Notes: generated by a model from the sequence alone, not told the origin. Numbered from the stretch's first letter, positions 7,597 through 14,984 are shown. The stretch is DNA of 16,773 nt from an uncultured Planctomycetaceae bacterium (GCA_937926325.1 CALAZQ010000404.1:1-16773), one strand, 5' to 3'. Numbers and translations: made by a program.

Positions 7597-7624
7597 AGTA
7601 TTGCTGACTCCCGCAGCCTGGCAA
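7597..7624 (-). promoter_or_regulatory. Candidate tpx promoter
   Basis: Read on the minus strand, TTGCCA (7619-7624, five of six) is followed by 16 bp and AATACT (7597-7602, four of six). Transcription would start near 7590, giving a 5' leader of about 45 bases that includes the AGGAG of tpx. No peroxide-regulator site is recognised. Confidence 0.5.
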
Positions 7625-7691
7625 CCCCCGGCTGCTGCGGTGGCGGACAGGCGGTATGCTGCGGTGTGAAGCGGCACAGGAGCACCGGCGC

Positions 7692-7862
7692 ATGCGACTG
7701 ATCGGACAACTCGGCCAACGACTCGGACTGGTGATTCCGGCCATTGCGATCGTCCTGGAACTCAACCACGCCATTTCGCTGGGGCAGATGCTGATGCTGC
7801 TGGTCGCCGCCGTCTGCCTGTTCGGCATCGGCCGGATTCTGGAAGGCTACAGCCCGTCTTGA
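7692..7862 (+). CDS. Small two-helix membrane protein (56 aa), function unknown
   Basis: The frame encodes 56 residues: a short amphipathic start MRLIGQLGQR, a hydrophobic segment at about 11-24 (LGLVIPAIAIVLEL), a short polar turn with a His (NHAISLGQ), a second hydrophobic segment at about 30-48 (MLMLLVAAVCLFGIG), and a short polar tail. It would be an inner-membrane hairpin peptide. ATG 7692 has AGGAG at 7678-7682, nine bases before it; an in-frame ATG at 7656 would add 12 residues but lacks such a site. It is transcribed away from tpx and toward manA, with a 70-bp gap to manA. I do not recognise a named family. Codon use and composition look like real coding sequence, but a protein this short carries limited evidence. 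Confidence 0.65.
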   Translation: MRLIGQLGQRLGLVIPAIAIVLELNHAISLGQMLMLLVAAVCLFGIGRILEGYSPS

Positions 7863-7932
7863 CGGTGATGCGACTGGCGGCCGATGCTGCCCCTGTTCGA
7901 AATCCGCCGCTCCTCCCGTCTGCGAGCCACCG

Positions 7933-8907
7933 ATGCTGCCGCCCCTGACCTTTTCACCCCTCTACCGGCATTACCTCTGGGGTGGCCGAAGGTTTGAGAG
8001 CTTTCTCGGCCGGCAGCTCGACCAGGCCGGCCCGTATGCCGAATCCTGGGAATTGGTCGATCGAGGTGAGGACCAGAGTGTGGTCCGGGCCGGCCCGCTC
8101 GCCGGACAACGCCTCGGCGATCTGCTCCAGATGCACACGGCCGAGCTACTTGGAAGCAGTCAGCAGGCGGTATTTCCGCTGCTGTTCAAGTTTCTCGATG
8201 CCAACAAGGTGCTCTCGGTGCAGGTGCATCCCGATGATGCGGCAGCCGCTCGAAGAACCCCGCCCGACCGCGGCAAGACCGAGGCCTGGTACGTGATCGA
8301 TGCCGAGCCCGGTAGCCGGATCTATGCCGGCCTCCGGGAGGGCGTCGATCGGCAGGCCCTGGCAGCAGCGATCGCGGCCGGGCGGTGCGAGGAACTCCTG
8401 CATGGATTTGAGCCGGCCGCCGGGGACTGCATCTTCATTCCCGCCGGAACCGTTCATGCCATCGGCGCCGGCCTCGTGGTCGCCGAGATTCAGCAGTCGA
8501 GCGACGTCACCTTCCGGCTGTTCGACTGGAACCGGGTTGATGCCGCCGGGCAGCCCCGCCCCTTGCATCTGGAGGAGGGCCTTGCCACGGCCCGCTGCAC
8601 GGGCCCGGTCACCCCGGTCCGCAAGCAGCAGACCGCCGACCCGGCCGTCAAACGACTGGTGGACTGTGAGTTTTTCGGTTTCGACGAGGTCACGCCGGCC
8701 AGCAGCTGGCAGACCAGCGGCGGGGCCTGTGAATTTCTCGCCGTTCTCGCCGGCGAAGTCTGCCTGCCGAGCCAGTGGAGCCTGCCGCCGCTGAAGCGGG
8801 GCGACTGCCTGCTGCTGCCGGCGGCACTGGAACCTCAGCTGCTGACCTGCCGGACCGCCCCTGGCGATACCTGCCGGCTGCTGCGGGTGACGATTCCTGC
8901 CGCCTAA
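7933..8907 (+). CDS. manA: Mannose-6-phosphate isomerase, class I (cupin, zinc)
   Basis: Interconverts mannose-6-phosphate and fructose-6-phosphate, feeding GDP-mannose and glycan synthesis or mannose catabolism. The 324 residues match the short Bacillus ManA-like form (about 315) rather than the roughly 390-residue E. coli form. It starts with LTFSPLYRHYLWGGRR. The zinc ligands are visible as Q97 and H99 in SVQVHPDD, E117 in GKTEAWYVID and H175 in PAGTVHAIGAG. FRLFDWNR (194-201) carries the conserved active-site Arg. The C-terminus is a second, degenerate cupin domain. No strong Shine-Dalgarno precedes ATG 7933, but the N-terminal motif fixes the start closely. The 56-aa membrane peptide gene lies 70 bp upstream in the same direction and may be cotranscribed. 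Confidence 0.94.
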   Translation: MLPPLTFSPLYRHYLWGGRRFESFLGRQLDQAGPYAESWELVDRGEDQSVVRAGPLAGQRLGDLLQMHTAELLGSSQQAVFPLLFKFLDANKVLSVQVHPDDAAAARRTPPDRGKTEAWYVIDAEPGSRIYAGLREGVDRQALAAAIAAGRCEELLHGFEPAAGDCIFIPAGTVHAIGAGLVVAEIQQSSDVTFRLFDWNRVDAAGQPRPLHLEEGLATARCTGPVTPVRKQQTADPAVKRLVDCEFFGFDEVTPASSWQTSGGACEFLAVLAGEVCLPSQWSLPPLKRGDCLLLPAALEPQLLTCRTAPGDTCRLLRVTIPAA

Positions 8908-8949
8908 GTTCTGGGATACACGCAGCATTGCAGCGGTGCGGGGTCAGTC

Positions 8950-9003
8950 ACGACCAACGGTCGTCATTTCGGGCTTGGGCCGACGGCCGCGAACACCTAG
9001 CAT
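8950..9003 (+). promoter_or_regulatory. manA-lipoprotein gap: hairpin and candidate promoter
   Basis: In the 147-bp gap a perfect 6-bp stem ACGACC-AAC-GGTCGT (8950-8964) is followed by CATTTC, too T-poor for a convincing terminator. Downstream, TTGGGC (8975-8980), 17 bp and TAGCAT (8998-9003) form a weak promoter candidate for the small gene at 9055. Nothing else is recognised in this gap. Confidence 0.3.
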
Positions 9004-9054
9004 CCCGCTGCTTTTCGCCGGCCGTGCGGCGATCTTCCTGCCGGAGCACTTCTG

Positions 9055-9312
9055 ATGTCGCCCGCTCGCTGCCTGATCGTGGCCTTCTGCCTGGCAACAG
9101 CCGGCTGTTCGTCCCTCGGTCGGCCCGACTGGCTGGAGCCCGGTCCGGCGATGTCGCAGCGGCGCCGGGCGGTCAGGTTCGACCCCTATCTGCAGGATGA
9201 CATCGCCCCGGCAGCCCTGCGGATGCCGCTGATGGACGGGGCCCGGCCCCGCGATTTCGCCGACCCCGTTCCCGAGGTCACCCGGTCGCGCTGGTGGGCA
9301 AAGGGACGCTGA
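9055..9312 (+). CDS. Small putative lipoprotein (85 aa)
   Basis: An 85-residue product with a short signal sequence: MSPAR, a hydrophobic run CLIVAFCLAT, and a lipobox-like TAGC ending at Cys18. The -3 residue is Thr rather than the preferred Leu/Val/Ile, so lipidation is likely but not certain. The mature part is short and charged, with RFDPYLQDDIAP, GARPRDFADPVPEV and a terminal RSRWWAKGR. It has no recognisable fold and would sit as a small membrane-anchored periplasmic or outer-membrane protein. ATG 9055 has GGAG (9043-9046) eight bases upstream. It ends about 100 bp before the preferred start of the pseudouridine synthase. I do not know a family for it. Confidence 0.6.
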   Translation: MSPARCLIVAFCLATAGCSSLGRPDWLEPGPAMSQRRRAVRFDPYLQDDIAPAALRMPLMDGARPRDFADPVPEVTRSRWWAKGR

Positions 9313-9413
9313 GCAGACTGGCTACCTTTTTCCTCGGTTCATGCGAGAATGTGCCCGCGGGCGGCCGGCGACAGCCGGTTGGCTCGTCCCACTCCCTTCG
9401 CAGAACCACTCCC

Positions 9414-10436
9414 GTGCCACCCCGCCCCCGCCGCCAGCCCACCTCCGATCGCCCCCGCCCGCCGCGGAAACCGGCTCGGCCGACAGCCGCCGCCAGGCCT
9501 GCCGGCCGTTCGGCTGCTGACGACGATGGTCTTGAGCGGTTGCAGAAGGTGCTGGCAGCGGCAGGCCTGGGCAGCCGGCGGGCCTGTGAAGAGCTGATCA
9601 CCGCCGGACGGGTTGAGGTCGATCGGGAGGTCGTCTCCACGCTTGGCGTCCGGGTCGATCCGCTCCGGCAGCAGATCCGGGTCGATGGTGAGCAACTGCC
9701 GAACCCGAAGCGAGTGGTCTATCTGCTCTCCAAGCCGGTCGGCGTCGTCAGCACCAACTATGACCCGACCGGCCGTCCCCGGGTGATCGATCTGGTGCCA
9801 CCCGACCGGCGACTTTTTCCGGTTGGCCGGCTCGACCGCACGAGCGAAGGCCTGATCCTCGTCACGAACGACGGCGAACTGGCCAATCTCCTGACGCATC
9901 CGCGATACGGTGTCGAGAAGCGATACCTGGTGCAGGTCGCTGGTGTCCCCACGGCCGAAACGCTCGATCAGCTGCGGCAGGGTATCGCCCTCTCCGAGGC
10001 AACCGTCCATGCCAAGCGGGTCACGGTCCGGTCGCAGCACAAACAGAGCACCGTGCTCGAGATGGTGCTCGACGAGGGCCGGAACCGCGAAATCAGGCGA
10101 ATGCTCGCCGCCCTGGGTCACAAGGTGCAACAGTTGAAGCGAATCGCGATCGGTGACCTCAGCCTGGGCAACCTGCTGCCCGGACAGTGGCGGCGGCTGA
10201 GCTGGGAGGAAATTGAACGGCTTCGCCGCGAGGCGGTGGCGGCCGGTGCCAACGACCGGCCCCGGCCTGCCGCTCGAGGCCGCCGCCCGGCCCAGCGGGG
10301 CGGTCGCCAAGCGGGGCCGCGCGGCACAATGGCCGGCCGGCGGCCGGCACAAGGTCGGCCGCCCGCCACACCTCGCAAACGTCCCGGGAAAGCTTCGACC
10401 TGGCGGAAGGCGGGCCGCCGCCCTTCCTCAGGCTGA
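9414..10436 (+). CDS. rluB: rRNA pseudouridine synthase, RsuA/RluB family
   Basis: Isomerises a specific uridine in rRNA to pseudouridine; the RluB subgroup acts on 23S rRNA, but substrate assignment here is by family resemblance. With GTG 9414 the protein has 340 residues. Residues 1-35 are Pro/Arg-rich. The S4 RNA-binding domain follows at about 40-92 (ERLQKVLAAAGLGSRRACEEL). The catalytic domain begins at VVYLLSKPVGVVSTNYDP and has the signature GRLDRTSEGLILVTNDGEL, with catalytic D141. The family motif NREIRRMLAALGH is also present. About 55 C-terminal residues are Arg/Gly/Pro-rich and basic. Alternative GTG starts lie at 9294 and 9351, lengthening only the unstructured N-terminus; none has a clear Shine-Dalgarno. 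pyrK follows after 46 bp and may share the transcript. Confidence 0.92.
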   Translation: MPPRPRRQPTSDRPRPPRKPARPTAAARPAGRSAADDDGLERLQKVLAAAGLGSRRACEELITAGRVEVDREVVSTLGVRVDPLRQQIRVDGEQLPNPKRVVYLLSKPVGVVSTNYDPTGRPRVIDLVPPDRRLFPVGRLDRTSEGLILVTNDGELANLLTHPRYGVEKRYLVQVAGVPTAETLDQLRQGIALSEATVHAKRVTVRSQHKQSTVLEMVLDEGRNREIRRMLAALGHKVQQLKRIAIGDLSLGNLLPGQWRRLSWEEIERLRREAVAAGANDRPRPAARGRRPAQRGGRQAGPRGTMAGRRPAQGRPPATPRKRPGKASTWRKAGRRPSSG

Positions 10437-10482
10437 GGGGGCAACCGCTCATCCGTCATCAGAAAGAGCGAAGGACACGAAA

Positions 10483-11352
10483 ATGGAAGTGACCGCCGCC
10501 CCGATCGTTGCCCATGAGCAGATTGCCGAGACGACCTGGCGGCTGCGGCTGGACTGTCCGGCTCTGGCTGCCACCGCCTGCCCGGGACAGTTTGCCATGG
10601 TGCGGATTCCCGACCGGCACGACCCGCTGCTGGCCCGACCGCTGGCCGTCTATGACACCTTCGGTTCCCTCGATGCCCCAACCTGCTGGCTGCCGTTGAC
10701 ACCCGCCGCCCACGCCGGACCGCTCCGCTACGCCGACTTTGTCTATGCCGTTGCCGGCAAGTTCACGACCGCCGCGACTCACCTGCAAGCCGGCGATAAG
10801 CTGATGGTCTGGGGCCCGCTGGGCAATGGGTTCGATCTTCCCGAGGCGGACCACTTGCTGCTGGTGGCCGGCGGAATCGGCCAGACGGCCCTGCTGATGC
10901 TCGGGCGGGCCTGGCTGGCGGCCGCCCCCAGCCGGCGGGCCAGCTTCTGCTGGGGCGCACGAAACGCCAAGCTCTTCGGCCATGCCGAAGACTTTCGCAC
11001 TGCCGGGATGGCGGTCGAACTGGCAACCCTCGACGGCTCCGCGGGAGTGCGAGGCACTGTCGTTGACCTGCTCGACACGCTGGAGAAGCGGGGCGAGATT
11101 GCCGCCGGAAGCCGAACCGCAATTGCCTGCTGCGGTCCGGAGGCGATGATGGCAGCCGTCGCCCAGTGGTCGGCGCTGCGGCAGCTTGGCTGCCAGGTTT
11201 CGCTTGAAACTCCGATGGCCTGTGGTATCGGCATCTGTTTCAGCTGCGTCGCCCCTGTAGCTGACCAGCACGGGGGCTGGGACTACCGGCGCACCTGCCT
11301 GGAAGGACCGGTGTTCGACGGAGCGTCAATCGCCTGGGAGGCGATCGGCTGA
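10483..11352 (+). CDS. pyrK: Dihydroorotate dehydrogenase B, electron transfer subunit (PyrK)
   Basis: FAD and [2Fe-2S] protein that passes electrons from PyrD type 1B to NAD+ during conversion of dihydroorotate to orotate in pyrimidine synthesis. The 289 residues show an FAD-binding barrel with a RPLAVY motif, a ferredoxin-reductase-type NAD-binding domain with VAGGIGQTALL, and a C-terminal iron-sulfur site. Its ligands are C247, C252 and C255 (CGIGICFSC) and C272 (RRTCLEGPVF), the four-cysteine pattern of PyrK. ATG 10483 has AAGGA (10471-10475) seven bases before it; the frame remains open upstream but there it overlaps rluB. No pyrD is present in the window, so the catalytic partner must be encoded elsewhere. 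A related ferredoxin reductase is the alternative, but the Cys motif favours PyrK. It is convergent with rpsT, 17 bp away. Confidence 0.9.
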   Translation: MEVTAAPIVAHEQIAETTWRLRLDCPALAATACPGQFAMVRIPDRHDPLLARPLAVYDTFGSLDAPTCWLPLTPAAHAGPLRYADFVYAVAGKFTTAATHLQAGDKLMVWGPLGNGFDLPEADHLLLVAGGIGQTALLMLGRAWLAAAPSRRASFCWGARNAKLFGHAEDFRTAGMAVELATLDGSAGVRGTVVDLLDTLEKRGEIAAGSRTAIACCGPEAMMAAVAQWSALRQLGCQVSLETPMACGIGICFSCVAPVADQHGGWDYRRTCLEGPVFDGASIAWEAIG

Positions 11353-11369
11353 CAGCCCGCCAGAGTGAT

Positions 11370-11648
11370 TTAGCTGGCCGCTGACTGCGTGGCCTTCAGA
11401 ATCCGGGCCGACAACCGCGACTTGATCCGGGCAGCCTTGTTCCGGTGAATGGTGTTGGCTGAGGCGGCGCGGTCAGCTTTCTTGGCGACCGTGCGGAAGT
11501 GTTCGCGGGCCGCTGGAATGTCCTGCTGCGAAATCGCATCAAGCACCTTCCGAATCGAGGTTTTGATCGCCGACTTCGCGGCCCGGTTCCGATCCCGGCT
11601 CCGGATGTTCTGCCGCAGCCGCTTCTTCGCGCTGGCCGAATGAGGCAT
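11370..11648 (-). CDS. rpsT: 30S ribosomal protein S20
   Basis: Primary 16S rRNA-binding protein of the small subunit. The 92 residues are very basic and helical, opening with MPHSASAKKRLRQNIRSRDR, the hallmark S20 N-terminus, and continuing with NRAAKSAIKTSIRKVLDAI and the late NTIHRNKAARIKSRL block. Length is normal (87-95). The ATG at 11648 has AGGA ten bases before it. A small inverted repeat overlaps this leader and a TATAGT promoter candidate lies about 90 bp upstream, so the gene is probably transcribed alone and not from the TPR gene. Confidence 0.97.
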   Translation of the reverse strand: MPHSASAKKRLRQNIRSRDRNRAAKSAIKTSIRKVLDAISQQDIPAAREHFRTVAKKADRAASANTIHRNKAARIKSRLSARILKATQSAAS

Positions 11649-11660
11649 GTGAACTGTTTC

Positions 11661-11672
11661 CTATCGTGATAG
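11661..11672 (-). promoter_or_regulatory. Small inverted repeat over the rpsT ribosome-binding region
   Basis: CTATC-GT-GATAG on the + strand has five-base perfect arms, and its rpsT-proximal arm abuts or overlaps the AGGA of rpsT (minus strand). A hairpin here could limit ribosome access. S20 is known to control its own translation in E. coli, but this structure is not shown to be related. Confidence 0.3.
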
Positions 11673-11737
11673 CTGGTGGCTGATTCGCTCGGTCCGCGGC
11701 CGGCAGGCGACTCCGCGGGCAACCGTGGAAGCTTTCG

Positions 11738-11767
11738 ACTATACCCCATCCCTGACTGTTCTGCCAG
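11738..11767 (-). promoter_or_regulatory. Candidate rpsT promoter
   Basis: On the minus strand CTGGCA (11762-11767, four of six), an 18-bp spacer and TATAGT (11738-11743, five of six) precede rpsT by about 90 bp. The -10 is in the context GGGTATAGT, the same nine bases as ahead of alaS (4309-4317). Confidence 0.5.
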
Positions 11768-11784
11768 CGGCTTCCGAGACGCGG

Positions 11785-13167
11785 TCAGACGGCGTCAGCA
11801 CCCAGTTTTTCGAGCCGGGCTGCGACGTCCCGATAGCCAAAATCGAGCTCCGCCAGCGTCGACAGGTGCTTGTGCGCCGCGTCACGGTCCTTGAGACCGG
11901 CCGCCAGCACGCCCGCCCGGTAGAGAGCCCGCTTGCGAAGTTCCAGTTCGCGGTCCCCCAAATGCTCGAGAGCGGTCTGATAATTCCGCATCGCCAACGG
12001 ATACTGCTTGATCCGCTGGAAACATTCACCCAGTTCCAAGGCGACCACCCCCTTACGGCGGGCATCGAGCATCACCTCCTGGAATTGCTTGATCGCCTCG
12101 GCGTAACTGCCGACGGCTTTCAGGCGGAGTGCCAGTTCGTATTTCCAGGCGGCATTTTCCGGATACCGATCAGTGCGGGCGGCGTAGACCTCAATCTCTT
12201 GCTTGAGCAGCGTCCGTCGCAGTCGGGAGAGACTGTCACGGCGGTCCGCCGTGTCTTCGGCCTCCAACTGTTTCTCGGCCAGCAAAACCCGGCGTTTGGC
12301 CCAGCGGAGCTGTCGATCCTCGAGATGCTCCCGGACCTTGAGGTCATTTCCCGAGGCAGCCAGCGCATCGTTGAGCACCTTTTCGGCTTCCTCGACCGTA
12401 GCCTGCCGCTCGAGCAGATCGGCCAGTTCGAAGGCGGCCTCGGTGTCGGTCGGTGTTTCGGCCAGCCGGCGACGGAGCGTCTCGAGCGGCGATTCATCGG
12501 AGGTCGGCTGCTGCGATTTGTTCCCGCGGCTGTCGAGGTCATGCCGGGTCTTTTCGACGCTCAGCCGGGCAATCTCCCGCTGGGCTTCTTCCTTGACCGC
12601 CTTGAGTTCAGCAATCCGCTGCCAACAGGCAATCGCCTGGTTGAACTGGCCCAGCCGTTCCATGTAGGCGGCACACTGCTTGTTGACCGTCGGATCGAGC
12701 GGGGAGACATCGAGCGCCCGCCGGAGAAATAGCCCTGCGGTTTCGATGCAGCCAAGGGCCTCGCAGGCATCAGCCAACCCAAGCAGGCAGGACGTGTCGA
12801 CCGGGTTTTTCTTGAGCACCCCGATGCCTGTCTTGATCGCCTCAGCCGGCTTCCCCGCCGCAATCAGCCGCTTCAGGCTGCCCCGGCTGCCGGCCGACAA
12901 CAGCGATGACAGCCCGCCCGCTTTTTTGCCCGCCTGTTTTTTGGTCAGCGCCTCCAGCAGGCTCTGCAGGTACGGGATACTACCGGGGTCACCGCACACG
13001 CAGCTCCCGAACAGTTCGATCGCGTAGTCGTAATTGCCCTTCCGCAGGTTGTCGGTCCCGCTGGCATAGCACTTCGAAAGTCGGCTCCGCTCAGCCGGGG
13101 TGAGCGGCATGCGGGCCGGCAGGCGACTGGGTGTTGAAGGACTATTGTCTGCTCGATTGTCTGCCAT
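11785..13167 (-). CDS. Tetratricopeptide-repeat protein, function unknown
   Basis: 460 residues, no signal peptide or membrane segment, so presumably a cytoplasmic scaffold. A Ser/Pro-rich start (1-20) leads into a TPR-like pair at about 35-75 (CYASGTDNLRKGNYDYAIEL). More repeats lie at about 105-185 (GKPAEAIKTGIGVLKKNP, RLGQFNQAIACWQRI). A charged, likely coiled-coil linker runs about 186-235. C-terminal repeats follow at about 240-275 and 335-445 (AAWKYELALRLKAVGSYAEA, GECFQRIKQYPLAMRNYQTA, GLKDRDAAHKHLSTLAELD). The AxY/ExxLALxLxxxG spacing is typical of TPR helices. An internal start at 13110 (MPLTPAERSRL) would remove only 19 residues; no Shine-Dalgarno separates the two. The frame is open upstream to 13575 but that part is antisense to cobA-hemD. 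Partner unknown. Confidence 0.8.
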   Translation of the reverse strand: MADNRADNSPSTPSRLPARMPLTPAERSRLSKCYASGTDNLRKGNYDYAIELFGSCVCGDPGSIPYLQSLLEALTKKQAGKKAGGLSSLLSAGSRGSLKRLIAAGKPAEAIKTGIGVLKKNPVDTSCLLGLADACEALGCIETAGLFLRRALDVSPLDPTVNKQCAAYMERLGQFNQAIACWQRIAELKAVKEEAQREIARLSVEKTRHDLDSRGNKSQQPTSDESPLETLRRRLAETPTDTEAAFELADLLERQATVEEAEKVLNDALAASGNDLKVREHLEDRQLRWAKRRVLLAEKQLEAEDTADRRDSLSRLRRTLLKQEIEVYAARTDRYPENAAWKYELALRLKAVGSYAEAIKQFQEVMLDARRKGVVALELGECFQRIKQYPLAMRNYQTALEHLGDRELELRKRALYRAGVLAAGLKDRDAAHKHLSTLAELDFGYRDVAARLEKLGADAV

Positions 13168-13277
13168 GCGTCCCCGGACGACCGGACGAGGGGAATGCGG
13201 AGGTCCTGCTCCCGCAACCCTATCGTACCAGACGCCTGAGGAAATCTGCTCCCGACGCTGCAGCCCTTGTGGCAGAC

Positions 13278-13287
13278 GGAGGCGAGG
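13278..13287 (+). promoter_or_regulatory. Ribosome binding site deciding the cobA-hemD start
   Basis: GGAGG (13278-13282) and GAGG (13284-13287) lie 10 and 5 bases before ATG 13293. The next in-frame ATG at 13347 has only a weak GGAA ten bases away. Upstream, TATCGT (13221-13226) in this divergent gap is a possible -10, with no good -35. Confidence 0.5.
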
Positions 13288-13292
13288 TGAGA

Positions 13293-14984
13293 ATGAGGCT
13301 TTGCCCGGGAAATCCTCTCGAGAGTCGCGGTCCGGAAACGCCCTGCATGCACGAATCACCGCCCGCCAAAGCCGCCGCTTCTTCCTTGGCCACGACGCTG
13401 CCGGCCGGCCGCTGTCCGCCCCCTGGGCGGGTGGTCTTTGTCGGCGCCGGACCGGGAGAACCCGACCTGCTGACGGCGCGGGCCATCGACAGGCTGAAGA
13501 CAGCCGATGTCGTGGTCCACGATCAACTGGTACCCCCGGTCGTGTTGCACCTGACCGCCGCTCCCTGCCTGCCAATCTCCCGTCTGCTCGGCAACAACCG
13601 TGCCAGCAACGATCCCGGCCGACAGATCGGCGGCTGGCTGGCTGACCTCGCCGCCCCCGGCCGGGTCGTGGTCAGGCTCAAGGGCGGTGATCCGACTGTT
13701 TTCGCGCGGCTGCGGGAAGAACTCGAGCCGGTCAGCGAGCGACAGATTCCGTTTGAAATTGTTCCGGGCGTGACAGCGGCGACAGCGGCGGCGGCATCTG
13801 CGGCTGTCCCGCTGACCTCGCGGGAAACCGCTTCGAGCCTCACCATCGTGACGGGGCACGAGGCGGCCGCGAAGGCCGAGGCGATCGACTACCGTAGCCT
13901 GGCCGCCAGCACCGGCACGGTTGTGATTTACATGGGTGTTGAGCAATCGGACCACTGGTCCGAGGCCCTGCGGCAGGCCGGCCGACCGGACGACACGCCG
14001 GTCACACTCGTCAGCCGCTGCAGCTGGACCGATCAACAAATCGTCGAGACCACGCTTGCTGAGTGCGGGGCTGCCATTCGCCGCGTCAGCCTGCCGGCCC
14101 CAGCCATCGCCATTATCGGCAGCCACCCAGCCGGCCTGCCCGTGGCCGCCCGGGGGCCGCTGGCAGGCTGCCGGCTGCTGGTGACGCGGCCGGCCGGCCA
14201 GGCCGAGGAATTGATCACGGAAATCGGCCGCCGCGGCGGCGACGCGGTGCATCTGCCACTCATCGAGATTGGCCCCGCCCCTGAGCCGGCCGCGGTCGAG
14301 GCGGCCATCGCGGCCGCCTGGTCGTTCGACTGGATCGTCTTCGCCAGCGTGAACGGCGTCCGGGCCTTCCACACCTGCCTGCGGAACACCGGCCGCGACC
14401 CGCGAGCGCTCGGGACGGCTCGGCTGGCCGCTATCGGCCCAGCCACCCGAGCCGCCCTGGAAGCCTGCGGCCTGGCCTGTGACCTGATCCCGTCCCGATA
14501 CCAATCTGAAGGGGTGATCGAGGCGATTGCCGATTCACCGCCGCGGCGTTTCCTGCTGATCCGGGCCGACAAAGGTCGCGATGTCCTGCGGCGGGAACTC
14601 GAGGCCCGGGGCCATGAGGTCGAACAGGTGGCGGCCTACTCAAGCCGGCCGGTGGCGACGATCGGCACGGAGGCCGAACGCACGCTGCGGCAATTTCCCT
14701 GTGACTGGATCGTGCTGACCAGTTCCTCGATTGCGACGGCAGCGATCCGGCTCTTCGGCGAGCGGCTGCGCGAGTGGAAGATTGCGAGCATTTCCCCGGT
14801 TACCACGGCGGTGCTGACCGGGGCAGGTTTTCCGCCGACCGTCGAGGCCCTGACAGCCACCACCGACGCCATGCTGGCGGCAATCGCGGCCCACCACGAG
14901 CCTCCCGCGGCCCCGGGGCGGGCAGACCGCACCGATCAGGAAAAGCCTGCGGCGGCCAGACCGCCGGAATCGGGAACAGGCTGA
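13293..14984 (+). CDS. cobA-hemD: Fused uroporphyrinogen-III C-methyltransferase / uroporphyrinogen-III synthase
   Basis: A bifunctional tetrapyrrole enzyme of 563 residues. The HemD half cyclises hydroxymethylbilane to uroporphyrinogen III; the CobA (SUMT) half methylates it with SAM to precorrin-2, toward siroheme and cobalamin. CobA spans about 46-285: VVFVGAGPGEPDLLTARA, VVRLKGGDPTVFARLREE, VPGVTAATAAAASAAVPLTSRE and IVTGHE. HemD spans about 292-545: LLVTRPAGQAEELITEIGRR, DWIVFASVNGVRAF, IGPATRAALEACG, DWIVLTSSSIATAAIR. The canonical SUMT loop GGDPFVFGRGGEE is here GGDPTVFARLREE. Residues 1-45 and the last ~20 (Ala/Pro-rich) look disordered. ATG 13347 is an alternative start (545 aa) that leaves both domains whole. 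It is divergent from the TPR gene. No hemA, hemC or hemB is in the window. Confidence 0.93.
   Translation: MRLCPGNPLESRGPETPCMHESPPAKAAASSLATTLPAGRCPPPGRVVFVGAGPGEPDLLTARAIDRLKTADVVVHDQLVPPVVLHLTAAPCLPISRLLGNNRASNDPGRQIGGWLADLAAPGRVVVRLKGGDPTVFARLREELEPVSERQIPFEIVPGVTAATAAAASAAVPLTSRETASSLTIVTGHEAAAKAEAIDYRSLAASTGTVVIYMGVEQSDHWSEALRQAGRPDDTPVTLVSRCSWTDQQIVETTLAECGAAIRRVSLPAPAIAIIGSHPAGLPVAARGPLAGCRLLVTRPAGQAEELITEIGRRGGDAVHLPLIEIGPAPEPAAVEAAIAAAWSFDWIVFASVNGVRAFHTCLRNTGRDPRALGTARLAAIGPATRAALEACGLACDLIPSRYQSEGVIEAIADSPPRRFLLIRADKGRDVLRRELEARGHEVEQVAAYSSRPVATIGTEAERTLRQFPCDWIVLTSSSIATAAIRLFGERLREWKIASISPVTTAVLTGAGFPPTVEALTATTDAMLAAIAAHHEPPAAPGRADRTDQEKPAAARPPESGTG

Noticed and set aside
8775..9200. 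+ strand frame spanning the manA end and the following gap
   Set aside because: It overlaps manA in a different frame and then the lipoprotein gene; no ribosome binding site and no recognisable sequence. Only the 85-aa frame has a signal-like start.
9339..10352. 337-codon minus-strand frame opposite the pseudouridine synthase
   Set aside because: Shadow of the real gene, which carries S4 and GRLD motifs; the antisense protein shows no motif. The same applies to minus frames at 540-1205, 2311-3018, 10459-11271 and 13356-14504.
13168..13575. N-terminal extension of the TPR protein up to 13575
   Set aside because: This stretch is antisense to the certain CobA domain and its translation is Arg/Pro-rich shadow sequence; the start at 13167 is preferred.
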